Assembly: GCF_900142625.1 (NCBI RefSeq)
Contig: NZ_FRBN01000023.1
Coordinates: 1 to 56,498, forward strand
Origin: Roseovarius marisflavi
Lineage (GTDB): Bacteria > Pseudomonadota > Alphaproteobacteria > Rhodobacterales > Rhodobacteraceae
Direction of reading: 5' to 3'
DNA: 56,498 bases
Notes under the pieces: model-generated
What the model was told of the DNA's origin: nothing
Databases searched by the model: none
Seen by the model: the letters and a program-made list of their open reading frames with translations, nothing else
Made by a program: the position numbers and the translations under genes
Shown here: positions 55,365 through 56,498 of the stretch, one piece after another
How positions within the stretch are numbered: position 1 is the first letter of the stretch
How the letters are laid out: each line of letters starts with the position of its first letter

Positions 55365-56308
55365 TGCGCGCGCGGGTGGCCCTTGTTCTGGCGCTGGTTC
55401 TGCCGCAGGTCGGCGGGGCGCTGGAGCTGTCTTTGCCGATCAATGCGGTGATGAGCGCAGAGATCGTCGAAGAGGCCGACACCTTTCTTTTGCCCACCAG
55501 CCCTTTTGCGAACGGAACCTTGCCGCGCGCCCGGCTTGAGGGGCGCGTCACACAACAGGCCTGGCGGGTCACCGGGCAGGGCCTTACCACGCTTCAGGTT
55601 CTGAAGCCGATGCGCGAAGAGCTTGAAGCGGCCGGGTGGCAGATCCTTTTCGAGTGTAGCGATCGCGAGTGTGGCGGGTTTGATTTCCGCTTCAACGCGC
55701 CGATTCTGTCGGCGCCAGATATGTTCGTCGACCTGTTCGATTTCCGCTATTTAGCGGCGCGTCGGGGCAATGACGGGGCGGGTCTTGAACATGCAGCGGT
55801 ACTGATAAGCCGCTCTGGCGAGACCGGTTATGTCCAGATCAGCCACATCACCGCGCCCGGCGCGGCGGGGTTGGATACCGCGCCTGACGGTCCTGTTGCA
55901 CAGGGGGGTGACGCAGGGACAGCCACCGCCAACCCCCTGGCGCAGGCGCTGCTGGAGCGTGGCCATGTGGTATTGCGCGATCTTGATTTTGCCTCTGGCG
56001 CGACGGCGCTCGGGCCGGGGCCGTTTGCCAGCCTTGCCGCGCTGGCCGAGTTTCTGAACGCTGACCCCACACGCCGGACCGCGCTTGTGGGCCATACCGA
56101 TAGCGTTGGCGCGCTTGACGCCAATATCGCCCTGTCGCGCGACCGCGCGCGTGCCGTGCTTGAGCGCCTTGTCGAGACCCACGGCGTTGCCCGAGCACAG
56201 CTTGAGGCCGAAGGCCTCGGCTATCTCGCGCCCATCGCCAGCAACCGCGACCCGGCCTCGCGCGATCTGAATCGGCGGGTCGAGGCGGTGTTGCTCGACA
56301 CCCGTTAA
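55364..56308 (+). CDS. OmpA-family envelope protein
   Basis: 314 residues from ATG 55364, sharing one base with the previous stop (TGATG); GTG 55361 is an alternative. Signal peptide about 1-19 (VALVLALVLPQVGGALE). The central region (about 20-190) is not recognised and has a Cys pair (FECSDRECGGFDFRF). The C-terminal OmpA domain (about 205-314) binds peptidoglycan: DFASGATALGPGPFASLAAL, ALVGHTDSVGALDANIALSR with the Asp and RA(R)AV pattern. Confidence 0.9.
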   Translation: MRARVALVLALVLPQVGGALELSLPINAVMSAEIVEEADTFLLPTSPFANGTLPRARLEGRVTQQAWRVTGQGLTTLQVLKPMREELEAAGWQILFECSDRECGGFDFRFNAPILSAPDMFVDLFDFRYLAARRGNDGAGLEHAAVLISRSGETGYVQISHITAPGAAGLDTAPDGPVAQGGDAGTATANPLAQALLERGHVVLRDLDFASGATALGPGPFASLAALAEFLNADPTRRTALVGHTDSVGALDANIALSRDRARAVLERLVETHGVARAQLEAEGLGYLAPIASNRDPASRDLNRRVEAVLLDTR

Positions 56309-56401
56309 CGAGCATTTTCTCGATCACGCCGCGTGGATGTGTCAGGCAACCCTGACTCCAACCCGACCGTCATCGCGATCTGCCTGAAGGTCGGCAATGC
56401 G

Positions 56402-56430
56402 GGGGCGGTTTCAACGGGTCGATGCAACAC
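56402..56430. mobile_element. candidate left end of an IS30-like insertion sequence
   Basis: GGCGGTTTCAACGGGTCGAT followed by GCAACAC lies 33 bases before the transposase start codon and resembles terminal sequences of IS30-type elements I recall from this family (TTTCAAC ... TGCAACA). The matching right end is outside the window, so the boundary is inferred. Confidence 0.4.
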
Positions 56431-56462
56431 TTTAATCTTTTGAGAGAGATGGAGTGATCATC

Positions 56463-56498
56463 ATGAAGTATCGTCGCCGCATATTCTTCACGGACAAA
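56463..56498 (+). CDS. IS30-family transposase, N-terminal start (truncated by the window)
   Basis: Only twelve codons are visible: MKYRRRIFFTDK, after GGAGTGATCATC. The start resembles the N-terminus of IS30-family transposases common in Rhodobacteraceae (MKYRRRIYFTE-type), a helix-turn-helix plus DDE enzyme. The call rests on this short match and on the possible left end 33 bases upstream. Confidence 0.55.
   Translation, partial: MKYRRRIFFTDK

Overview
The window is GC-rich chromosomal DNA from an alphaproteobacterium, most likely a member of the Rhodobacteraceae (roseobacter group). I infer this from protein style, from the gene orders tuf - tRNA-Trp - secE - nusG - rplKAJL - rpoBC and rpoZ - rsh - DUF2062 - pdxJ - acpS - lepB - rnc - era - DUF1491 - recO, and from an intergenic repeat that I associate with this family. 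There is no prophage, CRISPR array or plasmid signal. One mobile element, probably IS30-like, begins at the extreme right edge.

Layout. 1-1408: tail of tuf, then a divergent pair (XRE sensor regulator / MAPEG membrane protein) around a palindromic operator. 1684-15006: tRNA-Trp, a membrane protein and the transcription/translation core (secE, nusG, rplK, rplA, rplJ, rplL, rpoB, rpoC), with structured RNA between rplA-rplJ, rplL-rpoB and rpoB-rpoC and a clear terminator after rpoC. 15102-21440: mixed metabolic and stress genes (Asp/Glu racemase, HisD/HpsN-type dehydrogenase, phosphotyrosine phosphatase, sirtuin, copper chaperone with a DUF2946 protein, rpmB, cupin, glutathionyl-hydroquinone reductase). 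21742-28550: a cobalamin segment (DUF6732 - cbiX - cobH - cobL - cobI - cbiG/cobJ fusion - cobM) that covers part of corrin ring construction but lacks several expected steps. 28590-30800: a DapA-like aldolase/lyase and a MalY-type C-S lyase on the minus strand. 30888-33409: two peptide deformylase family genes (the second has lost key residues), fmt, and two tiny membrane proteins.

33545-39169: mostly minus-strand genes (TRIC channel, rnhA, methyltransferase, DUF3429, GNAT, ispH, YqaA, NYN). 39313-48842: a plus-strand series for folate, omega subunit, stringent response, PLP, ACP maturation, protein export, RNA processing and recombination. 48867-53295: META lipoprotein, TetR regulator, FAD oxidase, map, sfsA. 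53345-56308: a tightly overlapping four-gene run (CinA-like MoaB-fold protein, GNAT, CMD/AhpD-like protein, OmpA-like protein). 56463 to the end: truncated start of a transposase.

The signals most worth a second look are a dispersed intergenic repeat (core GAGTATTT...GGAAAGATGAA, seven copies), a degenerate peptide deformylase paralogue beside def and fmt, the RNA structures punctuating the rpl-rpo region, the CbiX protein with duplicated CxxC motifs and a His-rich tail, and a three-half-site operator at the XRE/MAPEG promoter. I did not find a convincing wholly new defence or mobile system.
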